The translations under genes and the position numbers were made by a program. A DNA stretch of 64,000 bases, taken from positions 29,082,845 through 29,146,844 of the forward strand of contig CM055095.1 of assembly GCA_029204225.1 (NCBI GenBank), in the 5' to 3' direction. Position 1 is the stretch's first letter. Every line of letters starts with the position of its first letter. Shown in pieces: positions 44,616-56,146 of the stretch. The stretch is from Diphasiastrum complanatum (Eukaryota; Streptophyta; Lycopodiopsida; Lycopodiales; Lycopodiaceae). The notes beneath the pieces are model-generated. The model ran no database searches. It worked only from the letters and a program-made list of their open reading frames with translations, and was not told the origin of the DNA.

Positions 44616-44616
<1 letters not shown>

Positions 44617-44670
<54 letters not shown>
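44617..44670. repeat. (CT)n microsatellite, 54 bp
   Basis: Pure CT repeat 210 bp downstream of the DUF26 stop codon. Confidence 0.97.
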
Positions 44671-44673
<3 letters not shown>

Positions 44674-45003
44674 GTGCATGTGGAGCTCCCCACGCAGTAA
44701 TTGCAGCATCACACTTCAAGCCTGCAAAAGTGTCACCACCGTACCCCAGCACATCAGCAATGAATCCACACACAGCAAGCAGGAATGTCACAAAACCGAA
44801 GCAATTGATTCACGCAACCTCAAACCAACTAGAATATCACCAGCATTGCTCATAATATCTTCCCAAAGATTCATGGGTAGGAATCTAGTGCCTCCCACAT
44901 GGCTTCTATCTGCCAAAACATACTCGAAAAATGTTGGTGTTGGTCCGATGCAATTGCATAGGACATGCTTCACGATATAGTAGAGAAATGATGCTCTTGA
45001 CAA
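44671..45003 (-). pseudogene. Unrecognised protein-coding scrap
   Basis: Minus strand from 45003 reads MSRASFLYYIVKHVLCNCIG, VLADRSHVGGTRFLPMNLWE and SNAGDILVGLRLRESIASVL. One frame change later it reads FLLAVCGFIADVLGYGGDTF and AGLKCDAAITAWGAPHAH. The composition is protein-like and continues across the frameshift, suggesting a broken gene of unknown family next to the microsatellite. It could also be chance. Confidence 0.25.
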
Positions 45004-46479
45004 TAGAGCAGTACCTCAAATTTGTCTCAGAATAGTCTTAGATTCACAAAGGTTTGTGTCTACACAACAACATTAAATTTGAACAAAACAGTGGCTGCCA
45101 ACGAGTAAAGTTGATTCTCATGCCACAATGAGACTGAAATTTGTTTTATCTATCATAATTGATACTAAATAATGAATCATAAATGTACATGTTTAATTCG
45201 AAGGAACTTCTGACCATTTCCTAGATATAAAGTGTGTTAAATTTACTAGTTTACCATTGATTCACCTAGTTATAAAATCAAACGGGACCACGTATAATTA
45301 GGAAAGCCTTATTTCTAGTTACAAAATATGTGTGAATCAATTCAATCATTCTAGATATACTTTCATCTTTTTGTACATTGATGGGGATTTCTCGTCCTTC
45401 ATTAGTAAAAGCAGGGGTTATTATCTCAAATTTAATATAGGAAAACCCTTAATTTTTACATACAATTATACCATTTTAACTAGGAAAACTTTTGGTTTTT
45501 GTCAAAAAAATATTAAGGAATCAATTTAATCTAGTAAAACCTTAATTTCTTAGATACATTTTAATACATAGCATAGTTTTCTTAGATATAAACCCATGTA
45601 TTCATATTTCCAACTTATAGTCTATCCTCATCAATCTTAAATGGTGACAAGCTACTGATTTTTCTCACCATCCTTATAACAAGGAGAATGTGACACCAAC
45701 ATTGTGTCTTCGTTGGTCCTCTATTGCGATTATGGCATTGACTAAATACATGTTCACAACTTTTAGAACTGAAAATTTCAAATAAAGGTGACTATAGATT
45801 TGTAGCCCTTGTTTGGGACTTTCTCTTATTGTCCAACATTGAGTTTAGTACACCACCCACCCCCCCCCCCCCCAAATTGCTCGAGTTCCACCACTTATTG
45901 ATGATATTTGATCCCTATCATATGAGAGAGCTCAAATTTGCTACCTATCAATCAAGATAGTTGAATTTTTGGCCTTTATCACACGAAATTGTCCATTGAT
46001 GAGTGATGAAACTAGAAAAAATCTTGACTTCAAGACATTGAGATAGTTGACAAAACTGACATTGATCAATTCAATCACATAAGCACATTGTCAGACGCTT
46101 TCGAGACAAGACAAGAACAAAATTGTTCCACACATTGTATTTTTGCATTAACTTGAAAGTACATGAAGAATGAACATAAGTAGTAGCTAAGGGCTCAAGA
46201 AAGATCCACCCAACCATCTAGAACTTAAAGAGAGAAAGTAACCATAAAACAATTGGTAAAACAATGAAAGAACTAGTTGATTATTGCTTTTCTAACTCTC
46301 TCCCTTAATGATAAACTTCTGCAAAGTTATTAACAAAAAGACTATTCATGAAATATGCCTCCATGATAGCTTAGTTACACATAATCCAAAAACTTAAAAT
46401 ACACATTATCATGATAATATGGCTAAGGCTAGAAAAGGCATACTCTTCAATTTTTTCCACACTTCACGTTATTGTTTCC
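45004..46479. other. No gene seen (1.5 kb)
   Basis: AT-rich, with a run of about 16 C at 45858-45874. No element ends were recognised. Confidence 0.4.
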
Positions 46480-46773
46480 ATGCCAAGCTCAATCCTAAAG
46501 TTCTCAAATTTGTCCTTGCTTAGAGACTTTGTGAATATATCATCAGAGCCAATTGCAAAGCAATACTATAATGAATCATGTCTATGTTTTTTGAACAAAG
46601 CTTTTGACGCACAAAATGGTACTTTCTATGCGCTTTGTTCTAGCATGAAATATAAAATTCTTAGCCAATTTTATCCCACTTTGTGACATTGCGAGTAAAT
46701 ATGCAACAAAATTAATGAATTTAGATGAACTATGGGATTTAGAGAGATAATGAATAAATCTTACACTTCCCAT
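46480..46773 (-). pseudogene. Copia RNase H tail fragment
   Basis: Minus strand reads KLAKNFIFHARTKRIEST, then decays into a pattern like the usual FTKSLSK end (IHKVSKQGQI). It is separate from the neighbouring RNase H fragment because the same motif region occurs in both. Confidence 0.55.
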
Positions 46774-46899
46774 AATCTGGATGCATAAACGCCTTGATCT
46801 TCAGACTAAGCGTTGCACAAAATTTGTTGTGTGCATCACCGGACAGTGTCATGGTAAATACATATGCTATGATGTTCTACATTCAACAGTACACTAAGC

Positions 46900-47290
46900 T
46901 TATTCTTTGTTGAAAGTCTTACTCTTGACATTTTGATATTTAATTTCAATGTGCTTACTCCTAGAATGAAGTCTATGGTTGGATGATAAGGCAATGGCAC
47001 TTTGATTATCACATAAAACAATTGACGCAGCATACTGCTTCAGACAAATGTCTGATAACAAATTTCTCAACCATACAGCTTCTTTAGTTGCTTGAAAAGC
47101 AGCGATATACTCTAACTCTATAAAAGAAAGAGTGATAGAGGTTTTATTACAACTGTTCCAGGAGATAGGAACACTATTGAGAAAGAATGTTAATCCAAAT
47201 GTGGATTTACGAGTATCTACATCTCTTGCCCAACTTGCATTATCCATTGAGTATGTGGAGTTTATCATTTTCGACTTCTCCATAGTAGAT
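46900..47290 (-). pseudogene. Copia RNase H fragment
   Basis: Open frame with DNASWARDVDTRKSTFGLTF, NSVPISWNSCNKTSITLSFI, ELEYIAAFQATKEAVWLRNL, VLCDNQSAIALSSNHRLHSR and SKHIEIKYQNVKSK, a clear Copia RNase H with its DNQSAI segment. The usual SST-E is SFIELEY. RT and everything upstream are absent. Confidence 0.85.
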
Positions 47291-47384
47291 GCATTAGTCT
47301 TTCATAGCTCAAATGTATCTCATGACTCTGGTGAGAGCCTTCTAATGGATCATGCCAAGGTTAGGCATGAATTGTCTTAAGGTG

Positions 47385-47685
47385 AGAGGTGCTCTTAAGT
47401 TGCTTTGTCCGAGTATCTTGGGGATTCGTCAGAATCAGCCAACAGAACCAGTTTAAATTTGAATTTGAACCAATTTTGGTGGGAACCCCTATTTTATTCA
47501 CTAACTTGACATTTAGGCCTGCAACATTAAAGGTCCCACAAAAAGACCTAAAGTCCTTTTATTAACTTCCTAATTATCAAATAACTATGTGATCATCAAG
47601 TTGGACTTACACACGCAGGGTGCCAAATCCCTCTCACTTATTGACTAGGCTTAAAATTGCCTTGGGATCCGCAAACCCTCCAACA
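47385..47685 (-). repeat. 3' LTR of the gypsy element (left end uncertain)
   Basis: Starts TGTTGGAGGGTTTGCGG on the minus strand at 47685, directly after a polypurine tract, and contains an AATAAAATAG promoter/polyA-like box. Where it ends near 47385 cannot be fixed without the partner LTR. Confidence 0.55.
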
Positions 47686-47697
47686 GTATCCCCCACC
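47686..47697 (-). promoter_or_regulatory. Polypurine tract of the gypsy element
   Basis: Minus-strand GGTGGGGGATAC next to the TGTTGG LTR start. Confidence 0.7.
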
Positions 47698-48640
47698 AGA
47701 ACTAGTGGTGGTCCCACAAGATTCAGTCATTTCGGACTTTGATTAGCCTCGCATCGGACTTTGATCAAATGGTACTGCAATTTCTCCATGAATTACAGAC
47801 GCGTTGTGTTGATATCTTTCTTGTGCAGTAAAAAGCACTTATTGGCCCTAGTAATCCATTTTGAAGTGGCCCACGGTGTGAATCTGGATTATCACATTCC
47901 ACCCATCATTGCGGCATGGTAGTATAATCTGGCAAGTGGCAATTGATCTTTAACATTGTCGAACGTCGTTGGTTTATTAGTCACGAAAAAAAATTTCAAA
48001 AGCTTCGCTAGCACAAGTGAGAAATGAATCGAATTCAGCCTTCTTATAAGTGAATTTGGAGGGTCCATAAACAAAGTACTAGTTTGGCTGATCAGTTCTG
48101 GACAAAAATCTACAGATATGCTCAGTATTGTGAAATTAGCTTCCATAAATCTCGACGAAGGTTTTTGACCAAAATAGCAGTCTGACGAAGGTTGAACATT
48201 CGCCTAAGGTCATCCTTCGCCTAGGTGTTGTAATAAATGTAAATTTTTAGGATCTAAACCTTTGACCAATCTAAATTTGGCATTTTGAATCCATCTGGCA
48301 TGTCAACAAAGGTTCATAAGTTCTGTAATGTGCTCGGCGAACATTTTCAAAATGGCAAAATGCTTACCATTTGCCTAAGGTCAAAACAGATATTAACTGG
48401 TGAAAAAAATGTTCGTTCAACTCAGTTTCCATAAAGATCTGATTCTTGAAAATACTTTCCTTCAACTTTATTTTATCTGATGACAATTTTGAGTTTTGCT
48501 CATCAATCTTTTGATTCACTTTTTTATTTTTACTTTTTTTTTTTATTGTCTTTTCCAAAAAAGAAAATCAATCAAGTAGTGAAAAACAAAGAAATTGGAA
48601 AACAATAAAACTGAAATCATAGTGTCGGCGTATCATGCTG
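47698..48640 (-). other. 3' region of the gypsy element between pol and LTR
   Basis: About 940 bp between the end of integrase and the polypurine tract. One open frame (48146-47892, MEANFTILSISVDFCPELIS...) has no recognised envelope or other family features. Long 3' regions of this kind occur in Tat/Athila-type gypsy elements; assignment here is tentative. Confidence 0.4.
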
Positions 48641-49810
48641 GCTGAACTCGCGAAACAAGCTGCCAAAACTTGCGTAATCATCTGCCATTCACTGGAGTGT
48701 CAAATCATTTTCCATCCAGACGTTCCAAAATAATTGCTCCATATTTTAGTATTTCTTTAACTTTGTATGGTCCTTCACCAGTAAATTTTAATTTACCTTT
48801 AACCAACTTGGTTGTATGCATCAATGCTAGATTTTCTTCCTTCAGATCCTTTTTGTGTAGTCGGCAATCATGCCATGCCCTTGCGATGGGCTTTCTCTGC
48901 TGCTAATGCATGAACTGCCATCAATCTGGTTTCAGAAAATTTTTGTAAAGCCGCATGATGCATCTGTAAGGATTTCGCATCATCCAACCATTTCGTTGCC
49001 ACTATGCATATGGATGGTACTAAAAATTCAATTGGCATAACTGCATCTTGACCATAGAAAAGCTTGAATGGCGTTTGATTAGTACTACCTTTGTAAGTTG
49101 TTTTGAATGCCCATAATGTTGCATAAAGCTTATGTTCCCAATCAGAACGACTTGCTTCAACCGTTTTTGTCATAATGTTGCAAAGAATCTTATTGGAAGA
49201 TTCAAGTTGACCATTATCCCTCGGATAATACAGAGTACTAAACTGATGAATAACGAAAAAGTCTTCCAACAGACACTTTATCGCTTCATTAACAAAATGT
49301 GTTATGTGATCACTTACGATCTCGATAGGACATCCAAATCTAGTAATGAAATTTTCAAAGAGGAATTCAGCCGTTGATTTTGCATCTGCAACTCGAACTG
49401 CTTTTGCTTCAACCCATTTGGTCATATAATTAGTTGCAACTATGATATATCTGGCTTGAGATCCTCATGTCGTAGGATGAACAGGACCAACATATTCAAG
49501 GCCCCATTTCTCGAACGGTGCTCGCAATAAAACTGGATGTAAAGGTTCATTATTCTGTCGTGGAGGACAACGTGCTCATTGACAAACATCACATGACTGA
49601 ATATAATTTTCTGTATCTTTATGAAGTGTAGGCCACCAACATCCTGATTGTAAAAGTTTGCGAAACAGTGATATCTGTTGAAAAATGTCCTCCGCCCATT
49701 CCATCATGTTAAAACATGATAAGTTCAGGTACTTCATGCGACAAAACACATCTTCACAAAATATCATCCATTCCTCGGTGATACAATTGTCCAGCAATCA
49801 ATTGATAGGG
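48641..49810 (-). pseudogene. Gypsy integrase
   Basis: N-terminal zinc region (HFSTDITVSQTF; CWWPTLHKDTENYIQSCDVC) at 49576-49797. After a frame change the core (49425-48868) has MTKWVEAKAVRVADAKSTAE, FGCPIEIVSDHITHF (second Asp) and YYPRDNGQLESSNKIL (Glu in the QLES position). Also present are WAFKTTYKGSTNQTPFKLFY and GQDAVMPIEFLVP. The C-terminal GPY motif (LKFTGEGPYKVKEIL) reads at about 48790-48740. Stops lie between the two parts. Confidence 0.88.
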
Positions 49811-51240
49811 TTGTGCCTTATGAATCAATTGTCTCTTTTGTACTTTTTTCAAGAAATCGTTGGGTTGGCCTATAGCATCAAATATTCAACAATATCGACT
49901 GCCCACTCAGGTACTGCTTCAACATAGAACAACGCACGTCTAGTAGTTCATCATCCACTTCAGTATTAACTGGTGTTGATTCAATCCTTGAAACATAATT
50001 GGCCAGATAATGTTGTTTACCCTTTCGAACCAAAACTTGAAAATCGAATTTGGTCAATAAAAGTAGCCATCTTGCAATACGTCTCGTGTTACATGTCTTG
50101 TTCACCAAATAAAGTAACGGCTGACGATTAGTATAAAACACAAAATGAGTTGCCAATAGATAATGTCGAAACTTCTTGACAGAAAAAACCATGGCCAACG
50201 CTTCGCGTTTGGTTGTCGAATAATTCTTCTCAGAATCTGTAAGTTGTCTACTGGCAAACCTGATAGGATAATCCTTCTTATATTCACCTGGCTACATCAA
50301 AACTGATCCAATAGCATATTTTGATGCATCAGTATGAACATGAAACTCAATTATCCAGATTGGGCTCATAGTATCGATGTAGAAGCCAAAGCTTTCTTTA
50401 ATTTTTCAAATGCTTCCAATGTCTCTACTATCCAAATTGGTACAATAGTCAACTTGTATATAGGTCTTGTTAACTCCACAAAGAATAGAATAATCAGTAA
50501 TTTGCACGACCCATAGATAAATAGACTCCTCAAATTGTTCCTGGAGGTGGTAGCTCCACAATGACTTTGATTTTGGAATAATCTATAGCAATGCCATGTC
50601 TTAATATCACATGTCCAAGGACAACTTCGTAAGAAACCCATATTTGACACTTTTCTAGATTTAGGGAGATTTGATACTTGCGACAACGTTCAAATACTTT
50701 TTCCAGATGATCTAGATGGTCTGTATCCGTACTATATGGACTCCGAGATCATCCAAGTAGATTTCAAGGAATTTCTGCAAATAGTCTTTAAAGGCAAACC
50801 GCATGACTCTTTGAAATGAACTAGGTGCATTTCAAAGTCCAAACAACATAACTTTATAAGCATAAGTTACCCATTCTATTGCAAAAATTGTTTTATGGTG
50901 ATCTGCAGGTGCGATCTTGACTTGGTTATAACCACTAAATCCATCCAAAAAACTATATGCTTTTGCTCCAGCAAGACGGTTCAATATGCTTTCAGTAAAG
51001 GGTAACGAAAAGTGATCCTTTTGCATCACTTTGTTCAAAGCTTTGAGATTTACGCAAATTCTCATTTTCTCATTCTTCTTATGAACAACGACAATTGGCG
51101 AAACCCATTCTGTATGTTCGATTTCGTAAATAAAGTCGGCTTCAAGTAGTCTTTGTAGCTCTTTCTTTATAAGTTCAATAATGTTTGAATTACAGCTATA
51201 AAATTTTGTGACCTTTGGAACTGCATTAGGCATTAAGGGT
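49811..51240 (-). pseudogene. Gypsy reverse transcriptase and RNase H
   Basis: From 51233: MPNAVPKVTKFYSCNSNIIE, LLEADFIYEIEHTEWVSPIV, VVHKKNEKMRICVNLKALNK, HFSLPFTESILNRLAGAKAY and SFLDGFSGYNQVKIAP. After a stop come APSSFQRVMRFAFKDYLQKF and the catalytic EIYLDDLGVH, then decayed thumb sequence. RNase H reads FHVHTDASKYAIGSVLM, YPIRFASRQLTDSEKNYSTT, KREALAMVFSVKKFRHYLLA and RWLLLLTKFDFQVLVRKGKQ. At least five stops and several frameshifts. Confidence 0.92.
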
Positions 51241-51519
51241 ATCCTATGCTCAATAACCGAGGTAGAAATTCCTTTGAGATCCTTGTACGTCCAAGCAAAA
51301 AAATCTTGGTACTTGATTAATAATTTTCTTAATGCTTGAAATTGTTCAGGAGTAAATTGTGCTCCAACTTGAACAATTTTCTCTGGCTCTCATGGTTCAG
51401 TAAGATTCATTGGCTGATGAGTCCTAGCTGGTCCATCGTAAACCTCCTTTGTTTCTGTTACTTGCTCTTCTAGTTCTCGATGAGCCTTGGGTAAATAATC
51501 ACAACTTCATCCAAATTAT

Positions 51520-53627
51520 AGCATTTGAAAAGCTCTAGCATATCATGTTGGACTTCTCCTGATTGTTCCTTTTCATAAGGGTTGATCTTTGATCTCTATA
51601 TAGCTTTCTTGGCAAGAATTGATTGTGGAGATGATGACTTCCTAGAAGATGTGCTCTTCTCTGAAAGTGATGACTTCCTTGATGGTGATTTCTTGCGAGA
51701 AGTCTGATTTGAAGAATCATCTTTGATCTTTTTTTTTTCTTTAATAAAGGTGGCACATTCTTAGTATCAATTTTTCGAGATGTTTTTTCTCATTTCAAGA
51801 CTGTATTGTAGTGATTGTAGTGTAGCTTAGCTTGTTTCTTTGTCATTGGTCCTGCCATCTTTCCTTCCTTCAATATGACTACTTTTGGCAGTTTTATTGT
51901 CGGTGCATCCAGAATATCTCGAACTCCAAATCTTGTAGGATCCATGTGATTGAGGATCTGCTCATCTGCAAGTTATGCATCTCCATTGTAAGTCAAGGCA
52001 TGACTAACATGAATTAGATCATCTTCAATCAGATCTGGTATGGGTTCAATTGATATCCAAGCTACATTCATAAAATTCAATGGAAAAGTGATTGGTGTAT
52101 CTAAAGTTCGATCGAGTAATGAAATCTTGCTCAATTCAGACCGATTAGCTTGTTGAAACATATAACCTGTTGTACAATCCACAGTTGCAAGAGTTTGATT
52201 CCAATTGACAGGATTAGTTTGAGAGTCATAATGGACTCCCAAAGTCTTAATTTGTCGATCATAAATATGATCAGTTGTTGATGAATCATCATCATCTCTT
52301 TGGACTACTGGCTTGATAGTCCAAGTGATTGGATCTACTTTGACCACACGCTCACGATTCTCAAAAGTAATTTTGTCAGTGCCCCAATTATGAATTACTT
52401 GCGCAACTCGTAACCATGGACGTTCCAATAAATTCGATATACATTTGGCGCTTCAGGTATGTCCATTACTACAAAAGTAATGACAAACTGCACTCCAGCT
52501 ATTTTGACAGGTACGTCTTCAACCATTTCTCTCGATCGTCGACAAATCAGCCAGCTTGATGGCAAAAGTGACAGGCTTCAACTTCGTAAGTCCCCATTTT
52601 GCACATAGCTTGGTTGAAATCAGGTTAACTCCTGAACTCCATCAATCATGGATGCTTCTTTACCAGATTTCTATGTTGTATCGGTAGGGTGATGTTTTTC
52701 TGCTCACTTTCCCAAGCAGTTCCTACATTGAGTACTTCATCTGTTTCTTCAAACCTGGCACAAAAAAGTGGTTTCTGACGGACTTGTGGTTCCATTTGAG
52801 TCAATCTTTCTGCTAATACTTCTGTTGCTTTAGGCACCAGCTTAAGAAATTCTTCAGTGTAATATCCATCTTGCTAGACAGAATATTTATGATCATTCCT
52901 GTTTGTGGCGCTTCTAGTTCTATCATCTTGAAGGGTTTATCATGATGGTGCAACTGTGTATTAACATTCGTTCTTGGATCTGATTGTGGCATAGATGAAG
53001 AATGGACTTTGGTTGCTGCTTTAGTGGGTTCTTCTTCTTGCAACTGTTTAATCCACTGTCTCATATCTTGATATCTCTTTTTTTTTTTTTTGAGATTCGG
53101 ATACACCCCTGATGTGGTAGGTATATTTGTAGTTGGTGTAGATTTAGTATGTATTGGATCAACTACAACCTCCTTCTGTTTTTGAACTCTGATAACAACC
53201 ATCAAAGGTATAGTTGGTTCAGATTGAACTACTGGCCTTTTCTTGATCGTAATCATATTCACTGGAGCAATTACCGATGGTGGTTTGGGTCTACGGGATA
53301 TTCTTTATAACAGTTTCCATAACCACATTCTCTATAGAATGATATAAATTTTCCTTTGTTTGGACGTTCAACAACTCTATAGTTCTCTCTGCATGCAAAA
53401 CATCCAAGTGGTGCTCTAGACCATTGTCTAGCTGTTTGTTGCTGCATAGCAACATAGATAGCATACTGCTCTAAAGGACCACGCTCGTGATCATTGCTAT
53501 AGTTCCATTGCTCATTACCATGATAAGGTTCTAGTTTCATTAGATTTGCAGGAGGAGCACTTTATCCTGTTGGAGCTGGCAGAGCTAGTCGTTTTGAAAA
53601 TCCAAGCGCAAAATTGAAAGGCTTCCC
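51520..53627 (-). pseudogene. Gypsy gag and protease remnants
   Basis: 53627-53271 reads NFALGFSKRLALPAP and EQYAIYVAMQQQTARQWSRA. A degenerate Cys-rich segment follows (GCFACRENYRVVERP, FYRECGYGNCYKEYPVD). 53262-52813 is a charged linker, and 52640-52440 a protease-like region with a decayed active site (DGVQELT). It leads into ERPWLRVAQVIHNWGTDKIT at 52428, the usual LGRPWL end of gypsy protease, and a long linker to RT. Confidence 0.75.
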
Positions 53628-53861
53628 TGTTAGAAACCAATGATAAACTTGTTATTGTTTACGATTTATTGTTGACAGCTGTTACCAGCTGTAAGTAGCT
53701 GTAGGCTAGTCTATAGTCAACTACTAGTTTTCTCTCTATATATATTCAAGGTTTATTGTCCTCTCTTTTAGGTAGTGTAAGAGTGTGATGGTGTGTTCTT
53801 CCTCTTTCTCTTGGTGATTGCTTATGGTGATTGATTGATAGTGCTCATCAGATTATTGACA
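53628..53861 (+). repeat. 5' LTR of H2 (234 bp)
   Basis: Starts TGTTAGAAACC and ends GATTATTGACA next to the primer-binding site. A TATATATATTC box at about 53737 is its likely promoter. Confidence 0.8.
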
Positions 53862-53874
53862 TGGTATCAGAGCC
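53862..53874 (+). promoter_or_regulatory. Primer-binding site of H2
   Basis: TGGTATCAGAGCC, initiator Met-tRNA complement, directly after the LTR. Confidence 0.92.
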
Positions 53875-55291
53875 CGATAGTCCTGCATGCCTGATCAGTG
53901 GATACAGCTTGTCACAGGCTCCGCAATGAAGTGAGAAAGTCCTCCACAGGAGGTGAAAGCTTGGAGAGGCAAAAGTTGGAAGAAATCCTTCCTTGGTGCA
54001 TCTTGCAGGATTTGGAGCTCAGAATCATTAGTGGGAAACAAAGACAAAGTCCCGGAGGCATCAGAAAGGCCAGGGTAGCATCAGACAGATTGAAAATCTG
54101 TTGAGTGGGGATATTGTTACAATACTTTCCAGTTTTTTGTGGAAAGTGCAAGTTTTCAAGAAGTTTCAATTAGAAACTTGCTCAATCAACTTGTGGGGAA
54201 CATTTTGTGTTGTCAAAAGTTTAGCAATACTGCTACTAGCAGATTGGAACTGTTCCTAGTCCATTTGGTAGAGATTTGGGCAATTTTTTGTAATTTTTGT
54301 GCATTTTTGCTTGAAGTAGCCTTGTAACAGAAAATCAAAGTTTTAAGCCTCATTTTCTGTAACAATGACTTCTGGAAGTTGCTAGATCCAAGTACAAGTC
54401 AATTTAGTGTGGATCTGCACTCAAAATCGCATTTTTTGGTGAAGATTTGGCTTAGAAACGGTGATTTTTGCTGAGAAACAGGCTTTCTGCTCTTTCTTTG
54501 TCTGTGTACTGCTCACCAGAACTCTCTGGTGCAGTCCAAAACGCCGGTTTTCAGGCCGAAATGCCATTGAATGCCTCCGAAACGCCTCCAAACTACCCGA
54601 AACGCCTAAAGACCAGTCCGAAACGCTGTAGCACAGGCCCGAAACGCGGAGGACCAGCCCGAAACGCCTCCCTCGCACGTCCAGTCCTTCTAAAAAGTTA
54701 GTGTATGTAAGTGTCTACGGGCAGCTAAGCAATTAGCGTGCACCAACCGCATACTGCCACGTGTACCAAGAAAAGTCAGAGCTAATCTGGACCGTCCACA
54801 TGTCCCAGATCAACGGTTGAGATTTACTGAAGAATATACACTTCAAATTTCATTTCAGATTGAAGGGTCCCACAAGTGCCCCTAGTCTTTGGGACTGGCC
54901 CATTCTTCTTAAGGGCTCTGTCCACTGTGGTTTTTTGCAGATAAGCAGAAAACAAAGTGATGTTTTGACCTAGCTGGAAAGACTGTTTTTGGGATCTGAT
55001 TAGACAGGAGCTATGCTGGTCCAAAGGGCTACGCGCTGATATAAAATTTTTTGAAATCGGAGATCTGTGCACGACGGAGGAAATTTTCAGAAATGACAGT
55101 TTGGCAATAATTGCCATTTTTCAGGCTTAAGGACAGTTGTGAGCCATTTTAAGGCCAAAATCTCTAATTTGGCATAATTTTCAATCCATAGCTCGGATTG
55201 GAAAGTGGTCGGAGACATCATTTGTCAATTTTGCAGCAAATTTTTCATTTTTGCAGTCAATTTGGCAATCCGGACTCATCTACATTTAGTT
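53875..55291 (+). other. Long leader of H2, with possible embedded LTR-like block
   Basis: About 1.4 kb between primer site and gag. A purine tract (GAGTGGGGA at 54103-54111) is followed by a 250-bp block, 54115-54364, with TGTTACA...TGTAACA ends. This looks like a further LTR, but no partner or target duplication is seen. The regular CCGAAACGC array (54556-54668) lies further on. No protein is convincing. Confidence 0.45.
54556..54668. repeat. Six-unit ~20.6-bp array with CCGAAACGC core
   Basis: The core CCGAAA(C/T)GC begins at 54556, 54577, 54597, 54618, 54639 and 54659, giving spacings of 21, 20, 21, 21 and 20 bp. The bases between cores vary more. The array is much richer in GC than its surroundings. 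Confidence 0.85.
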
Positions 55292-56140
55292 ATGGCAACT
55301 CTAAGCGAGAGTGTCCTCAATGAGTCAAGCAAATTGGAAGGAGCCAACAACTATGCAGTTTGGAAATTCAAACTGAAGAACATTCTGATGGAAAAGGAGC
55401 TATGAGAGATCATGACAGGTGAGGAGACAAGGCCAATGATTGAAGAAGATCAGCGGGCATTTGATAGGAGGAAACGAAAAGCACAGAATGTCATCAACTT
55501 GTCAGTCAGAGATGCTATCATTCCCTACATTTCGGATTCGGAAGGACCGAAAGAAACATGGGATACGTTGAAGGCATTGTTTGAGACTGCAAACACATCT
55601 CGAGTGCTATTCCTGAAGATGAAGTTGCACACATTATGGATGGATGATGGTGCAACTATTGTCGATCACCTATTGAAAGTAAAGAAGATCCGTGATCAAC
55701 TACCTATCGTTGGAGAGTGAGTACAGGATCGCGAGATCGTTCAATTGACATTGAACAGCTTGAGTGAGGTTCATCAGATGTTTGTGACAAGCATTGCCAC
55801 ATGGGAGAATCTTCCAACCTATGAAGAGCTAGGTGGATTACTTTTGCAGGAAGAGCAACGTCAAGAGAACTTGAATCATCGTAACAGGGGCTATGATCAA
55901 GCTCTTGCAGTTAGAGGGCGAGATGGAAGATTTGGCCGTAATAGGTATCAATCGAGAGGAGGAAACTCAAGCCAGAGATCAGTTCAACAATTTTATGAGC
56001 AAGCCAATGATAGCCCAAATCGAGACATTTGGAATCAAGGCCGAGGTCAAGGATGTAGCTATTCTAGGCAAAATAAACCTAGAAATTGTAGGTACTGCAA
56101 CAAACCTGGCTATTGGGAGCGTGAATGCTTCAAGAAATAA
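55292..56140 (+). pseudogene. Gag of H2
   Basis: ATG at 55292 gives MATLSESVLNESSKLEGANN, YAVWKFKLKNILMEKEL, then a TGA that most likely replaces a Trp codon. Next come IMTGEETRP, AFDRRKRKAQNVINLSVRDA, ETWDTLKALFETANTSRVLF and LWMDDGATIVDHLLKVKKIR. A second TGA is at 55718. Then LTLNSLSEVHQMFVTSIATW and LPTYEELGGLLLQEEQRQEN. The knuckle CRYCNKPGYWERECFKK has Tyr in place of the zinc-binding His. Confidence 0.9.
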
Positions 56141-56146
56141 AAGGAG

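Larger units (their letters stand above)
47385..53627 (-). mobile_element. Ty3/gypsy element, 5' end missing
   Basis: Minus-strand order is gag remnant, protease, RT, RNase H, integrase with GPY motif, a long 3' region, polypurine tract and 3' LTR. PR-RT-RH-IN order makes it Ty3/gypsy. The 5' LTR is gone: at 53628 the Copia element H2 begins. Stops and frameshifts occur in every domain. Confidence 0.9.

Noticed and set aside
54115-54364. Possible second LTR (TGTTACA...TGTAACA) in the H2 leader
   Set aside because: Ends look right and a purine tract precedes it, but there is no partner copy, primer site or target duplication, so it is only mentioned within the leader entry.
54468-54701. 77-codon Pro/Arg-rich ORF in the H2 leader
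   Set aside because: Its composition is produced by the CCGAAACGC array; no family or start context supports it.
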